NCBI GenBank assembly: GCA_035630295.1
Contig: DASQKY010000005.1
Coordinates: 62,001 to 126,000 of the forward strand
Direction: 5' to 3'
DNA from: Acidimicrobiales bacterium
Lineage (GTDB): Bacteria; Actinomycetota; Acidimicrobiia; Acidimicrobiales; Iamiaceae
Length of the DNA: 64,000 nucleotides
Shown here: positions 53,076-63,764 of the stretch, in pieces
Numbering within the stretch: the stretch's first letter is position 1
How the letters are laid out: each line of letters begins with the position of its first letter
Notes under the pieces: model-generated
Database searches by the model: none
Seen by the model: the letters and a program-made list of their open reading frames with translations, nothing else
What the model was told of the DNA's origin: nothing
Program-made: the position numbers and the translations under genes

Positions 53076-54740
53076 CTAGCTCACGGCCGACTCGGGCGTG
53101 GTACCAGAGCGGAGTGCTTCGAGGGTCGCCTCGATTCTCCTAGCCGCTAGCACTGGATCTTCGTGCTCCCAGACGCGCTCGACCATCCATCCGGCAGCTT
53201 CAAGCCGGAGGGTGGTGTCCGCGTCACGGCGCTTGTTCGCGTCGATCTTGTCGCGCCACCATTTCGTGTTGGACTTGGTGCCCCGGTAGTGATCCGGGCA
53301 GCCGTGCCAGAAGCAGCCGTCAACGAACACGGCGAACCGTTCCGGGAGGAACCCTAGATCGGCGGTGCGACGTACGTCCTCGAGTGGCCGGACCTCCGTG
53401 GTGTAGCCGGTGACGCCCAGAAGGTGGAGCTGGTCGCGTAGGAGGGTTTCAGGTTTGGTGTCCCGCTTCGCCTGCCGGCCGAGTCGCTCACGAACTGCGG
53501 CGCTCGTCGGCGGCGTCGGGATCTGCGCCGCCGGCTTCACGGGTTTGGAGACGGGTATATCGGCACCCAACTGTCGAGCGACCGCCTCGGCGAGGATCTG
53601 GGCGAGTAGAGGCGGTACTGCGTTGCCGATCTGTCGCGACCGGGACGCGAGTGAGCCGACGAAGCGGTACCTGTCGGGGAAGGACTGGAGGCGAGCACCC
53701 TCGCGGATGGTGAGGCCCCGATCCTCGAACGGGTGGATGTTGCACCCGACGGTGACGTTCGTGAACTGGGTGGTGATCGTGTAGGACGGTAGGGCGGGGT
53801 CGAGGCGGCCGAACAGGTTCGATGAGTCGGTGCGGCGCATGCCTCGGAGGCGGTCCGGGATGAGGTGGCGGGGGATGTCCCTCCAGGTTCCTCCCTGGGG
53901 AACATGGCTGATGAGGGCGAGTTGGTCGTCGCCCATCTCGTACGTCTCGTGGTCACGGAGGACCGTGACTCCGCCGCGCATCCGCCGCATGAACGGCGGC
54001 TGTGGAATGCGGACGTGCCGGGAACCAGGGGTGCCAGTGCCGCCTTCGAGGAGCGGCAGGTCGGCGAGCGCCTCCCAGCAGGAGAGGTGGCGGAGGAGAC
54101 CGGCCTTCTTGCGGCGTTCCTCCCATAGGTCGAGGGTGTCGCGACGCCAGCCGCCCATGTGGGTGGGCGCCGGGAACTCGAACTCGTCGTCGCCGAGCAG
54201 CCCGACGATGAAGAGTCGACGGCGCCGCTGAGGTACCCCATAGTCGGCGGCGAGAAGGATGCGCGGCTCAGCGACGGTGTATCCCAGGTTGCGGAACTCG
54301 GCAAGGATCTTGGCGCCGAAGTTGCCGTCCTTCCAGTGGACCATTCCTGGGACGTTCTCCATGAGAAACGCTCGGGGTCTCAGGTGCTCGACGACGCCGA
54401 GCATGTGTCTCCAGAGGCCATTCCGGTCGCTCTCTGGATCGTGCCAGCGCTCCTTGCGGGCGGTCGAGAACCCCTGGCAACTGGGTCCACCGATGACGAC
54501 GTCCACGGGACGACCGACCCGGTCGGCGATGTCACGCGGTGAGAGGTCCGTGATGGACGCCTTCACGACATCCGTGCGCTTGTGGTTGAGGGCGTACGAC
54601 TCGCACGAGTCGCGGTCGCGGTCGAGCGCGAACGGAACCTCGAACCCGGCGCTGCTGAAGCCCTCGGTGAGACCGCCAGCGCCACAGAAGAGGTCGATCG
54701 CCACGAGTGGCGAGCGGATCTGCGTCGGGGGGGAGGGCAC
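53076..54740 (-). CDS. DNA cytosine-5 methyltransferase fused to Vsr endonuclease
   Basis: A 554-residue fusion. Residues 1-390 are a C5 methyltransferase: FCGAGGLTEGFSSAG (motif I), GGPSCQGFS near 82-90 (motif IV, with Ser replacing the usual first Pro), LMENVPGM (motif VI), QRRRRLFIVG, and RQIGNAVPPLLAQ (motif X). Residues about 420-540 are a Vsr-type nick endonuclease: RDTKPE, FVDGCFWHGCPDHY, KRRDADTTLRLEAAGW. Vsr normally corrects T:G mismatches from methyl-cytosine deamination; fused copies are known but uncommon. It is the last gene of the island operon and its methylation would protect host DNA. Confidence 0.85.
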   Translation of the reverse strand: MPSPPTQIRSPLVAIDLFCGAGGLTEGFSSAGFEVPFALDRDRDSCESYALNHKRTDVVKASITDLSPRDIADRVGRPVDVVIGGPSCQGFSTARKERWHDPESDRNGLWRHMLGVVEHLRPRAFLMENVPGMVHWKDGNFGAKILAEFRNLGYTVAEPRILLAADYGVPQRRRRLFIVGLLGDDEFEFPAPTHMGGWRRDTLDLWEERRKKAGLLRHLSCWEALADLPLLEGGTGTPGSRHVRIPQPPFMRRMRGGVTVLRDHETYEMGDDQLALISHVPQGGTWRDIPRHLIPDRLRGMRRTDSSNLFGRLDPALPSYTITTQFTNVTVGCNIHPFEDRGLTIREGARLQSFPDRYRFVGSLASRSRQIGNAVPPLLAQILAEAVARQLGADIPVSKPVKPAAQIPTPPTSAAVRERLGRQAKRDTKPETLLRDQLHLLGVTGYTTEVRPLEDVRRTADLGFLPERFAVFVDGCFWHGCPDHYRGTKSNTKWWRDKIDANKRRDADTTLRLEAAGWMVERVWEHEDPVLAARRIEATLEALRSGTTPESAVS

Positions 54741-54794
54741 ACGCGAACCCTATCGACCGGAGGCTTGCTCGTTGAGTGCTCCTACCCTGCGGCT

Positions 54795-55202
54795 TCAGTC
54801 CCCGGTGACGCCGGCCCAGGTCAGGGCGGTCAGCTCATCGAGGTGGATCGTGAGGGGCAGGGCGACCGTAGATCGGGCGTCCCTGGCAGCGGCCAAGATG
54901 AGGGCGTCCCACGGCCCGGAGCCGGGGCCGTGGGAGATGGCGACGGTTACGTCGAACCCGGCCGTAGTCCATCGTCGCGAGTGCCGCAGGTACCGGGCGA
55001 ACCTCCGGCGGGTGGCTTCGCACGCGGCGGTCTCGGTGTCCTTCGCATCGGCGACCAGGAGGGATGGGCGGTGAGGGTGAAGGCGAACGACGTCCGGAAG
55101 GAGATCCTCACCGTAGGGAATCTCGATGAGGTAGCCGGCGAGATCCGCGACGTCTCCTAGCAGCATGCGTCGCATCTCGTGAGCGGCGGTCGGTGCCGTC
55201 AC
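54795..55202 (-). CDS. Small PD-(D/E)xK nuclease-like protein
   Basis: A 135-residue protein with LLGDVADLAGYLIEIPYGED then SLLVADAKDTETAAC, whose ADAK segment and following helix (ATRRRFARYLRHSRRW) look like the D...(D/E)xK core of restriction-type nucleases. The first catalytic Asp is not certain. It overlaps the helicase stop by 4 bases (ATGA), and the methyltransferase gene starts 54 bases later, so the pair resembles a restriction nuclease with its methylase. Confidence 0.5.
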   Translation of the reverse strand: MTAPTAAHEMRRMLLGDVADLAGYLIEIPYGEDLLPDVVRLHPHRPSLLVADAKDTETAACEATRRRFARYLRHSRRWTTAGFDVTVAISHGPGSGPWDALILAAARDARSTVALPLTIHLDELTALTWAGVTGD

Positions 55203-56940
55203 AGCCGATCGGCCCCGGGCGGGGCGGCGGCGAGGAGCGCGGCGAACTCGTCCAGGAGGACGGTCCTGTTCGGCCGCGGGGCGGGCGGGTCGCCGAGCAA
55301 GTCTGCCTGCCGGTCAGCCTTGTCGAGAAGGCGGGCGTATTCGGCCTCCTCGATCGTACCGGTGCATAGGAGGGTGACGTAGTGGACCTCGCGCGTCTGA
55401 CCGCGGCGGTGGATTCGGTCGAGGGACTGGAGGTAGTGGGCGGCCTGATTGGAGAGAGACTCATAGATCGCGTAGCGGGCGGCGTGCAGGGTGAGACCGG
55501 CGCCAGCCGCAGCAGGGTTCCCGACGAAGATCATCGTGTCGGGGTCGTCCTGGAAGCTGCGGACGGCCTCGCGCCGCTGCGCTACGTCGGTGATCGAGCC
55601 GTCGATCCTGACGAGACCGTGGTCGGCGTACCTTCGGGCGACCCGATCGAGGCTCGCCCGGTAGAACGACCAGAGGACGATCTTCTCGCCCTGGCGGACG
55701 AGATCCTCGACCACACGATCGAGCGCGGTGATCTTCGCTGGAGTCTCGGTGTATCCGGGGATCAGGGCGGATGGGTCCGAGCAGATGCGGAGGAGCGCGG
55801 CTCGGCGTTCGAGAAAGCTGTTGATGGTGCGTTGGTAGTCCTCATCGGAAGCATTGCGGAGGTCGAGGACGATGTCGTTGAGTGCGGCCCGGTAGGCGCC
55901 CGCCTGGTCGGGAGCCATGTCGACCGGGACCTCGGAGAAGGTTCGCGTCGGCAAGTTCGGGAGGACGGTGCGCTTGAGGGATCGGAGATAAACCCCGCGG
56001 TCATCGAGAACCGCCCGGACCTGTCGCGCTGCGATGTCCCGGTCCTTGTCGAGATGGACGCCACGGAAGGTGTGTCCAAAGTCGACGAGGTCGAACTGGG
56101 CGACGAGATCCACAGGGGAGTTGGGAGCCGGCGTGCCGCAGAGGACAACGGCGTGCGTGCAGTGCTCCCGAAACTTGCGGATGGCGCTCGTACGGGCCGA
56201 GTCGGGGTTCTTCACGAAGAACGACTCGTCGACCGCGAGCATGATCCGGGCACGTTCGGCGAGAAGTGCCAGATTGACGATCATGGTGCCGACGGCCTCG
56301 TAGTTACAGACGAGGACGTCCGCTCCGGACTCGATGGCTTGCGCCTTCTGCGCCCGAGTCCCGGTGATCACAGCGGTCTTGTAGAGCCCGTCACTGAAGC
56401 GATAGACCTCGACGGGCCACTCGCCCACCATCGACTTGGGGGCGACCACGACGAGGACGTCCGCCTCATCGCGTTGGTGGAGCACGTCGAACGCGGCGAT
56501 CGTGGTAGGCGTCTTGCCGGTGCCCTGCTCATCGAAGACACATCCCCCCCAGCCGTCGGGAACCGTCAGCGCGGCGACATTCACCGTCTGGTGGTCATCG
56601 AGCAGGTCGACCCATCCGTGGTGAGCAAGCAAGGCTCGCGCCGGCACGGAACCGTTCACGAGGGTGCGTTCGACAGCCACCCGAACGGCCGCTGCGTGAC
56701 TGCTTACTCGACGTCGGTTGTCGACCCAGCGACGTGCCTGCCGGTCCCATCGCAAGTCGAATCCGTCGATCTGGTCCAGTCGGTCGGCATCGGGCCAGGA
56801 GATGTTGACGGTGTCGCCGGAGCGACGGGACCTCACGGGGGGATCGGCGGTCGCGAGGAGCCGACCGACCCGGTGCCCCGCCCCATCGGCCCGTAGGAGG
56901 AGCCGATCGCCCTCGGGACTGACGGTGACGGAGCCGAGCG

Positions 56941-56944
<4 letters not shown>
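55199..56944 (-). CDS. SNF2-family DEAD-like helicase
   Basis: A 581-residue SF2 ATPase: Walker A DEQGTGKTPTT near 136, Asp-Glu box MLAVDESFFVKNP near 235 (where Swi2/Snf2 proteins have DEAH), LCGTPAPNSPVDLV, then the second RecA half with VLWSFYRASLDRVARRYADHG, GNPAAAGAGLTLHAA and QSLDRIHRRGQTREVHY (motif VI). It probably translocates on DNA, driving or regulating a nuclease. The N-terminal 100 residues are an accessory region. Coupled by 4-base overlaps to both neighbours. Confidence 0.85.
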
Positions 56945-58494
<1,550 letters not shown>

Positions 58495-58510
58495 AAGTGC
58501 TCCTAGGGGA

Positions 58511-59098
58511 TCAGGCCTTGCCCGCCAGCTGCACCATGAGCCGGGCACGGCCGCGGTTGAGGAGGGTGGATACGTTCGTGAGAGTGACGTCCTCACCGAG
58601 GTTGTCGAGGACGATCTGCTGCAGTTCTTCCGGACCGACCAGTTCGCCGTAGTAGGCCGCCTCCACGTAGGCAAGGGTCACGGTGGCCATCTTGCGGTTC
58701 GGCCACAAGGCGATCCGCTCCTTCACAACGCGCAACAGCTCGGTCGCGAAGATCTGCTCGTCCTGGGTAGGTCGCGCGGCGAGCCTCGTGTCTTCGTCCT
58801 CCGGTAGCTGATCGGGGACCACCCGACGAAGGACGTTCCTCAGGCGGTAACGGACGCCGACGACCAGATACCCCCGGGGATGTCGGATGGCCCCGCTGGG
58901 CCCAGCGAGCATCTTGTCGACGACCCGCGATACCGCGTCCTCGATGTCAGCCTCGCCGAGGTCGCCGAACTCGTTGCGGAACTTGCGGTGGACACCGTCG
59001 AAGTAGCCATCGTCAAGCCACTGCTCGATGACCTGATCGATGGTTGCCGTGGGCTGCTCGGCCTCCTCGATCTGCTCGTTCACGCACTCGTGACCCAT
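58511..59098 (-). CDS. Sigma-70-like/ECF-type protein of the defence-like operon
   Basis: A 195-residue protein with a sigma region 2-like part (FRNEFGDLGEADIEDAVSRV, RHPRGYLVVGVRYRLRNVLRR) and a region 4-like C terminus (VTLTNVSTLLNRGRARLMVQL). It is the first gene of the five-gene operon, so it may be an autonomous transcription factor for it or serve another DNA-linked role. An internal GTG at 59083 is an alternative start, since the ribosome-binding site at the ATG is weak. Confidence 0.65.
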   Translation of the reverse strand: MGHECVNEQIEEAEQPTATIDQVIEQWLDDGYFDGVHRKFRNEFGDLGEADIEDAVSRVVDKMLAGPSGAIRHPRGYLVVGVRYRLRNVLRRVVPDQLPEDEDTRLAARPTQDEQIFATELLRVVKERIALWPNRKMATVTLAYVEAAYYGELVGPEELQQIVLDNLGEDVTLTNVSTLLNRGRARLMVQLAGKA

Positions 59099-59265
59099 TC
59101 AAGGGCGGTCCGTCACAGATTTCTGACGATCCGGGCCCCAGCGGGTCAGCGGCCTGAACAGAAACCGCCTCGAGGCTCGGCTCAGATCACCATGGCGGTG
59201 GGGAGGCACAGACCCGATGTTGCACAATTTTGGCACAAATGGCGCGCTACGGGTCCGGTCCTGTC

Positions 59266-59400
59266 AGCACAGGACAGCACAGGACAGCACAGGACAGCAC
59301 AGGACAGCACAGGACAGCACAGGACAGGACAGCACAGGACAGGACAGCACAGGACAGGACAGGACAGGACAGGACAGGACAGGACAGGACAGGACAGGAC
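59266..59400 (+). repeat. Pentanucleotide minisatellite AG(C/G)AC
   Basis: Twenty-seven consecutive 5-base units: alternating AGCAC and AGGAC in the left part, mostly AGGAC in the right part. It lies just inside the right end of the island, between the recombinase-type repeat at 59,222-59,237 and the tRNA terminator. Together with these it fills the 388-base stretch between 59,099 and 59,486; I see no gene there. Confidence 0.9.
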
Positions 59401-59436
59401 AGCCTGGACGAGACGGGCCGTCATCCAGACCGACAA

Positions 59437-59478
59437 AGCCCCTGGCCAGGGCGCATTTCTGCGCTCTTACCAGGGGCT
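59437..59478 (-). terminator. Terminator of tRNA-Glu
   Basis: AGCCCCTGG (59437-59445) pairs with CCAGGGGCT (59470-59478); an inner GGGCGCA/TGCGCTC stem extends it. It lies 7 bases after the CCA end of the tRNA gene and has a compensated counterpart at the left border. Confidence 0.65.
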
Positions 59479-59485
59479 CTGATGC

Positions 59486-59561
59486 TGGCACCCCCAACGG
59501 GATTCGAACCCGTGCCGCCACCTTGAGAGGGTGGTGTCCTAGGCCGCTAGACGATGGGGGC
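59486..59561 (-). tRNA. tRNA-Glu(CTC)
   Basis: A 76-base tRNA with encoded CCA. The acceptor stem is GCCCCCA with TGGGGGT, the anticodon stem CCACC/GGTGG frames a CTCTCAA loop (anticodon CTC), and the T arm contains GGTTCGAATCC. It is intact even though it is the integration target: the island restored its 3' half. Confidence 0.92.
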
Positions 59562-59620
59562 CTTCGACGGCGCCGGCCGGAGCCGGGACCTATGTGATCT
59601 CGCGCCGGGCGCTCGATCCG

Positions 59621-59692
59621 CTCGGGGGGGAGGACTCGAACCCCCAACGACTGGACCAGAACCAGCTGTGTTACCGATTACACCACCCCCGA
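59621..59692 (-). tRNA. tRNA-Gln(CTG)
   Basis: A 72-base tRNA without encoded CCA. Acceptor TCGGGGG with CCCCCGA, D stem GTGT/ACAC, anticodon stem GCTGG/CCAGT framing TTCTGGT (anticodon CTG) and T arm GGTTCGAGTCC. Confidence 0.9.
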
Positions 59693-59765
59693 AAGGTGGA
59701 GCCGGCACCCTACCCGACCCCCCTCGAGGGATGCACACCGGTTCGGGCCCCCACCAGGGGCCCGA

Positions 59766-60503
59766 TCAGCCCGTGATCCGGGTCAGTCGGCCGTAGCCGA
59801 TGACCCGCCCGACGGCCACCGCGAAGGTCTCCCGGCCGAGCGCTCCGATGGACGAGCTGTCCGGGTTCACGGTCGAGACGTAGGGCTCCAGGCCCACCTC
59901 CCGGGCGATGCCGGCCACCCGCAGCGCGTGGTACCCGTCGGACACCAGCAGCACCTCGTCGTGGCCCCGGGCCCGCAGGAAGCGGGAGGCGGCCAGCAGC
60001 GATTCGAACGTGTTGTGCCCGTCGACCTCCTTGAGGATGGCCTCGTCGGGCACGCCCCGGCTCCGGAGCCAGTTGTAGCCCGAGGTGGCCTCGGTGAAGG
60101 TGTCCCCGTCCTGGCGCCCGCCGGTGACCACGATGCGGGGCGCCAGGCCCTGCTCGTAGAGGTCCAGGGCATGGCCCAGCCGCGCCTCCAGCACCGGCGA
60201 CGGCCGCCCGTCGTACTGAGCCGCCCCCAGCACCACGATGGCATCGGCGCGGGCCGTGTCGTCCCGGCTCGACGCCCGCCACACCTGCAGGAACGTGACC
60301 GCCAGGTACGACAGGGCCAGCAGGAGGAGCAGGGCCACGACCCGGACCAGCCGCCGGCGCCACCGCCGGGCCCGGGCCCCCGGCGCCGGGGGCGGAGGGC
60401 CGGGATCGGGGGGCGGGCCGACGGCCGAGTGCTCGCCGGTGAGCACCGTGGAGCCGGAACGGCCCGGTCCGCCGGAGGGCGCGGAGGCGCCCGGCCAGGC
60501 CAT
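59766..60503 (-). CDS. YdcF/DUF218-like membrane protein
   Basis: A 245-residue protein with a Pro/Gly-rich cytoplasmic start, one membrane segment LVRVVALLLLLALSYLAVTF (about 52-71) and a YdcF-type domain: ADAIVVLGAAQYDGRPSPVL, RIVVTGGRQDGDT, NTFESLLAASRFL and VLLVSDGYHALRV. Relatives are linked to cell-envelope sugar or vancomycin-type functions, but the reaction is unknown. Its ATG shares one base with the gltX stop, so it is the second gene of the gltX operon. Confidence 0.8.
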   Translation of the reverse strand: MAWPGASAPSGGPGRSGSTVLTGEHSAVGPPPDPGPPPPAPGARARRWRRRLVRVVALLLLLALSYLAVTFLQVWRASSRDDTARADAIVVLGAAQYDGRPSPVLEARLGHALDLYEQGLAPRIVVTGGRQDGDTFTEATSGYNWLRSRGVPDEAILKEVDGHNTFESLLAASRFLRARGHDEVLLVSDGYHALRVAGIAREVGLEPYVSTVNPDSSSIGALGRETFAVAVGRVIGYGRLTRITG

Positions 60504-62005
60504 CAGCCCAGGCGCTCCCGGGCCGCGGCCAGGCGGGCCAGGGTCCGCTCGGCCCCCAGCACCACCAGCGACTCCCACAGCGGCGGGCCCACGCTGCGCC
60601 CGGTGACGGCCACACGGATGGGCGCCTGGGCCTTCCCGACCTGGGGCCGGCCCTCGGCGTTGACCAGGCCGACGTCGGCGGCCACCCGCTCCACCGCGGC
60701 GGAGAGGGCCTCCGCCGTCCACCCCCCGGTCGGGCCGGCCGCCTCGTCGCCGGTGCCGGTGGCGCCCGCCCCCTCGTCCCGGTCGCCGGTGGCAGCCAGG
60801 GACCGGAGCTCGGCCAGGGCGCCGTCGAGGACCTCGCCGGCCGCCCTGCCCCGGACCATGGCCTTGTCCCAGGCCGCCTGGTCGACGTCGGGCTCTTCGA
60901 GCCACAGGAAGTCGACCAGGTCCGGCACCTCGGCCAGGGTCTTGACCCGCTCCTGGACCAGGGGGGCCAGGGCCCGCAGGGCGGCCAGCGGCTCGTCCCC
61001 GGCGGGCAGGAACTCGGCGGCCCGGGCCACGAAGTCGTCCACGTCGAGGCCCCGGATCCACTCGCCGTTGACGTGCAGCAGCTTCCTCCGGTCGAAGAAG
61101 GCCGGCGACGGGTTGACCTCGGCCAGGTCGTACAGCGGGACGATCTCGGCGACGGGGCGCACCTCGACCCCGTCCGGAGGCCCCCAGCCCAGCAGGGCCA
61201 GGTAGTTCACCATTGCCTCAGGCAGGAACCCCTCGGCCCGGTAGTCGGCCACCGACACGTCGTCGCGCCGCTTCGAGAGCTTCTTGCGGCTCTCGTTCAC
61301 CAGCAACGGCATGTGGGCGAAGGCCTCCGGCTCGGGGAGCCCCAGCGCCCGCAGGATCATCAGGTACTTGGGCGTGCCGTTGACGTGGTCCTCGCCCCGG
61401 ATCACGTGGGTGATGCCCATGGCCGCGTCGTCCAGAGCGTTGACCAGGAGGAACACGGGGCTGCCGTTGGAACGGAGGAGCACGAAGTCCTCCAGGGATG
61501 TGTTGTCGAAGGTGACCTCGCCCCGCACCAGGTCGGTCCAGCCGGTGCGGCCCTCGGGCACCCGGAAGCGCAGCGCCCGACCTTCGCCCGGCTCCAGCTC
61601 CCGGTCCCGGCAGTGCCCGTCGTAGCCGGGGGGGCCGCCCCGCTCCTTGGCCCGGGCCTGGACCTGCTCGGTCGTGCAATCGCACCAGTAGGCCAGGCCC
61701 CGCTCGGCCATCTCCAGGGCGGTGCGGTGGTGCTCGTCGCGACGGTCGCTCTGGTGGACGGGATCGCCGTCCCAGTCCAGGCCCAGCCAGCGCAGCATGT
61801 CCAGGACGTTCTCGACCAGCTCGGGCCGGTTGCGCTCGGCGTCGGTGTCCTCGATGCGGAGGCGGAAGGTGCCGCCGGACCGACGGGCCACCATCCAGTT
61901 GGCCAGGGCGGAGTGGGCGCCGCCGACGTGCAGGTAGCCCGTGGGCGAGGGGGCGAAGCGGACGATGGGGGCACCGGTCACCCGGTCGACAGTACCGGTG
62001 CCCAC
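60503..62005 (-). CDS. gltX: Glutamyl-tRNA synthetase
   Basis: A 500-residue class I aminoacyl-tRNA synthetase: FAPSPTGYLHVGGAHSAL holds the HIGH-type motif (HVGG here), YWCDCTTEQ and HCRDRE are in the zinc-like region, and KKLSKRRDD is the KMSKS-type loop. It charges tRNA-Glu; many actinobacteria also use it for tRNA-Gln, followed by amidotransfer. A low-complexity Gly/Asp/Thr segment (about 405-430) interrupts the anticodon-binding part. Adjacent tRNA-Glu and tRNA-Gln genes on the same strand make the context unusual. Confidence 0.93.
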   Translation of the reverse strand: MGTGTVDRVTGAPIVRFAPSPTGYLHVGGAHSALANWMVARRSGGTFRLRIEDTDAERNRPELVENVLDMLRWLGLDWDGDPVHQSDRRDEHHRTALEMAERGLAYWCDCTTEQVQARAKERGGPPGYDGHCRDRELEPGEGRALRFRVPEGRTGWTDLVRGEVTFDNTSLEDFVLLRSNGSPVFLLVNALDDAAMGITHVIRGEDHVNGTPKYLMILRALGLPEPEAFAHMPLLVNESRKKLSKRRDDVSVADYRAEGFLPEAMVNYLALLGWGPPDGVEVRPVAEIVPLYDLAEVNPSPAFFDRRKLLHVNGEWIRGLDVDDFVARAAEFLPAGDEPLAALRALAPLVQERVKTLAEVPDLVDFLWLEEPDVDQAAWDKAMVRGRAAGEVLDGALAELRSLAATGDRDEGAGATGTGDEAAGPTGGWTAEALSAAVERVAADVGLVNAEGRPQVGKAQAPIRVAVTGRSVGPPLWESLVVLGAERTLARLAAARERLG

Positions 62006-62045
62006 CTTGCCGGACGTTGTCCCCTACTCCTGGCGGAGGGGGCGG

Positions 62046-62912
<867 letters not shown>

Positions 62913-62928
62913 CGTACGGGACCCGCCC

Positions 62929-62976
62929 CCCTCCCGTTCTCGGCACGGATTCGGACCCATGCGGTACGAAACCGTG
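62929..62976. repeat. Extragenic palindromic repeat, copy 2
   Basis: Lead-in CTCCCGTTCTCGGCAC as at copy 1 (3,031-3,046), then a hairpin GGCACGGATTCG/CGAAACCGTGCC with a single mismatch and a loop containing CCCATGCGG. The stem bases differ from copy 1 yet still pair, suggesting a maintained structure. Confidence 0.6.
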
Positions 62977-63053
62977 CCAGGTCGGCGGCCGGGTCGGGTG
63001 GCCGGGCGGGGTCGGGTGGCCGGGCCGGGCCGGGTCAGGGGCGTAGGGCCGGA

Positions 63054-63584
63054 TCAGGCGGGGAGGTCGAGGAGGGCGCGCCAGTCGGCGGCATGAGCCT
63101 CGTCCACCTGGGCGGGGCCGAGGCGGAGGGTGGTGTCGGGGACGGCGTCGACCACCTGGCGCTGGGCCACGTAGTGGTGGGCGGCGTGGCCCACCCCCTC
63201 GAACAGGCGCCGACGCACGGCCGCCAGCTCGGGATCGGGGGTGGCGTCCAGGTAGCCCCACACGGTGAAGGCCACAGCCAGGTCGTGGACCACCGGGGCC
63301 CGGCCGAACAGCGACGCCCGCTTCATGGCCACGGCCACGCAACCCTCGACCACGTCGTGGTGGCCCTCCCCCTCGGCCAGGTGGAGGCGGCCGTCGAAGG
63401 TGCGGGCGATCTTGAGGGCGAAGCCCAGGTCGGGACCCGGGGCCCCGAAGCGGTCACCTCGGGGTTGGCCGCCGGTGATCTCCCCGGGCCGGTCGGCGAC
63501 CCAGGACTCGGGTCGGCGCGGGCTCGACCGGTAGGCCCGCACGCGGGCCAGCGGGTCGGTGGGCACGTACTCCGGAGCAGCCAT
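63054..63584 (-). CDS. Hypothetical protein, 176 residues
   Basis: I do not recognise this family. The product begins MAAPEYVPTDPLARVRAYRS and is mostly helical, with LGFALKIARTFDGRLHLAEGE, VEGCVAVAMKRASLFGRAPV and VVHDLAVAFTVWGYLDATPD. No signal or membrane segment and no metal motif are apparent. The ATG at 63584 is chosen; a longer GTG form exists but adds a Gly/Pro-rich stretch. Confidence 0.5.
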   Translation of the reverse strand: MAAPEYVPTDPLARVRAYRSSPRRPESWVADRPGEITGGQPRGDRFGAPGPDLGFALKIARTFDGRLHLAEGEGHHDVVEGCVAVAMKRASLFGRAPVVHDLAVAFTVWGYLDATPDPELAAVRRRLFEGVGHAAHHYVAQRQVVDAVPDTTLRLGPAQVDEAHAADWRALLDLPA

Positions 63585-63764
63585 CGCCGCCGAGGCTACC
63601 CCCGCCCCGCCCGGCGGCCCCACGGCCGCCTGCCCCACCCGGCCGACCGACGCCGACCCCCCGCCCGGCCCCGCCCCGGCGTCCCGCGCGTCCGGGGCGC
63701 CGCTGGGCTACCTTGCGGCCACCATCGGTGACCGCAGCGGGCGGTCCGTCCCTCGGAGGCCCCC

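Noticed and set aside
59266-59400. Possible CRISPR array
   Set aside because: Units of 5 bases without spacers; not a repeat-spacer pattern, and no cas genes nearby.
59230-59526. Open frames encoding repeated Thr-Gly-Gln-Asp peptides
   Set aside because: They are simply translations of the AG(C/G)AC minisatellite and have no ribosome-binding site or family.
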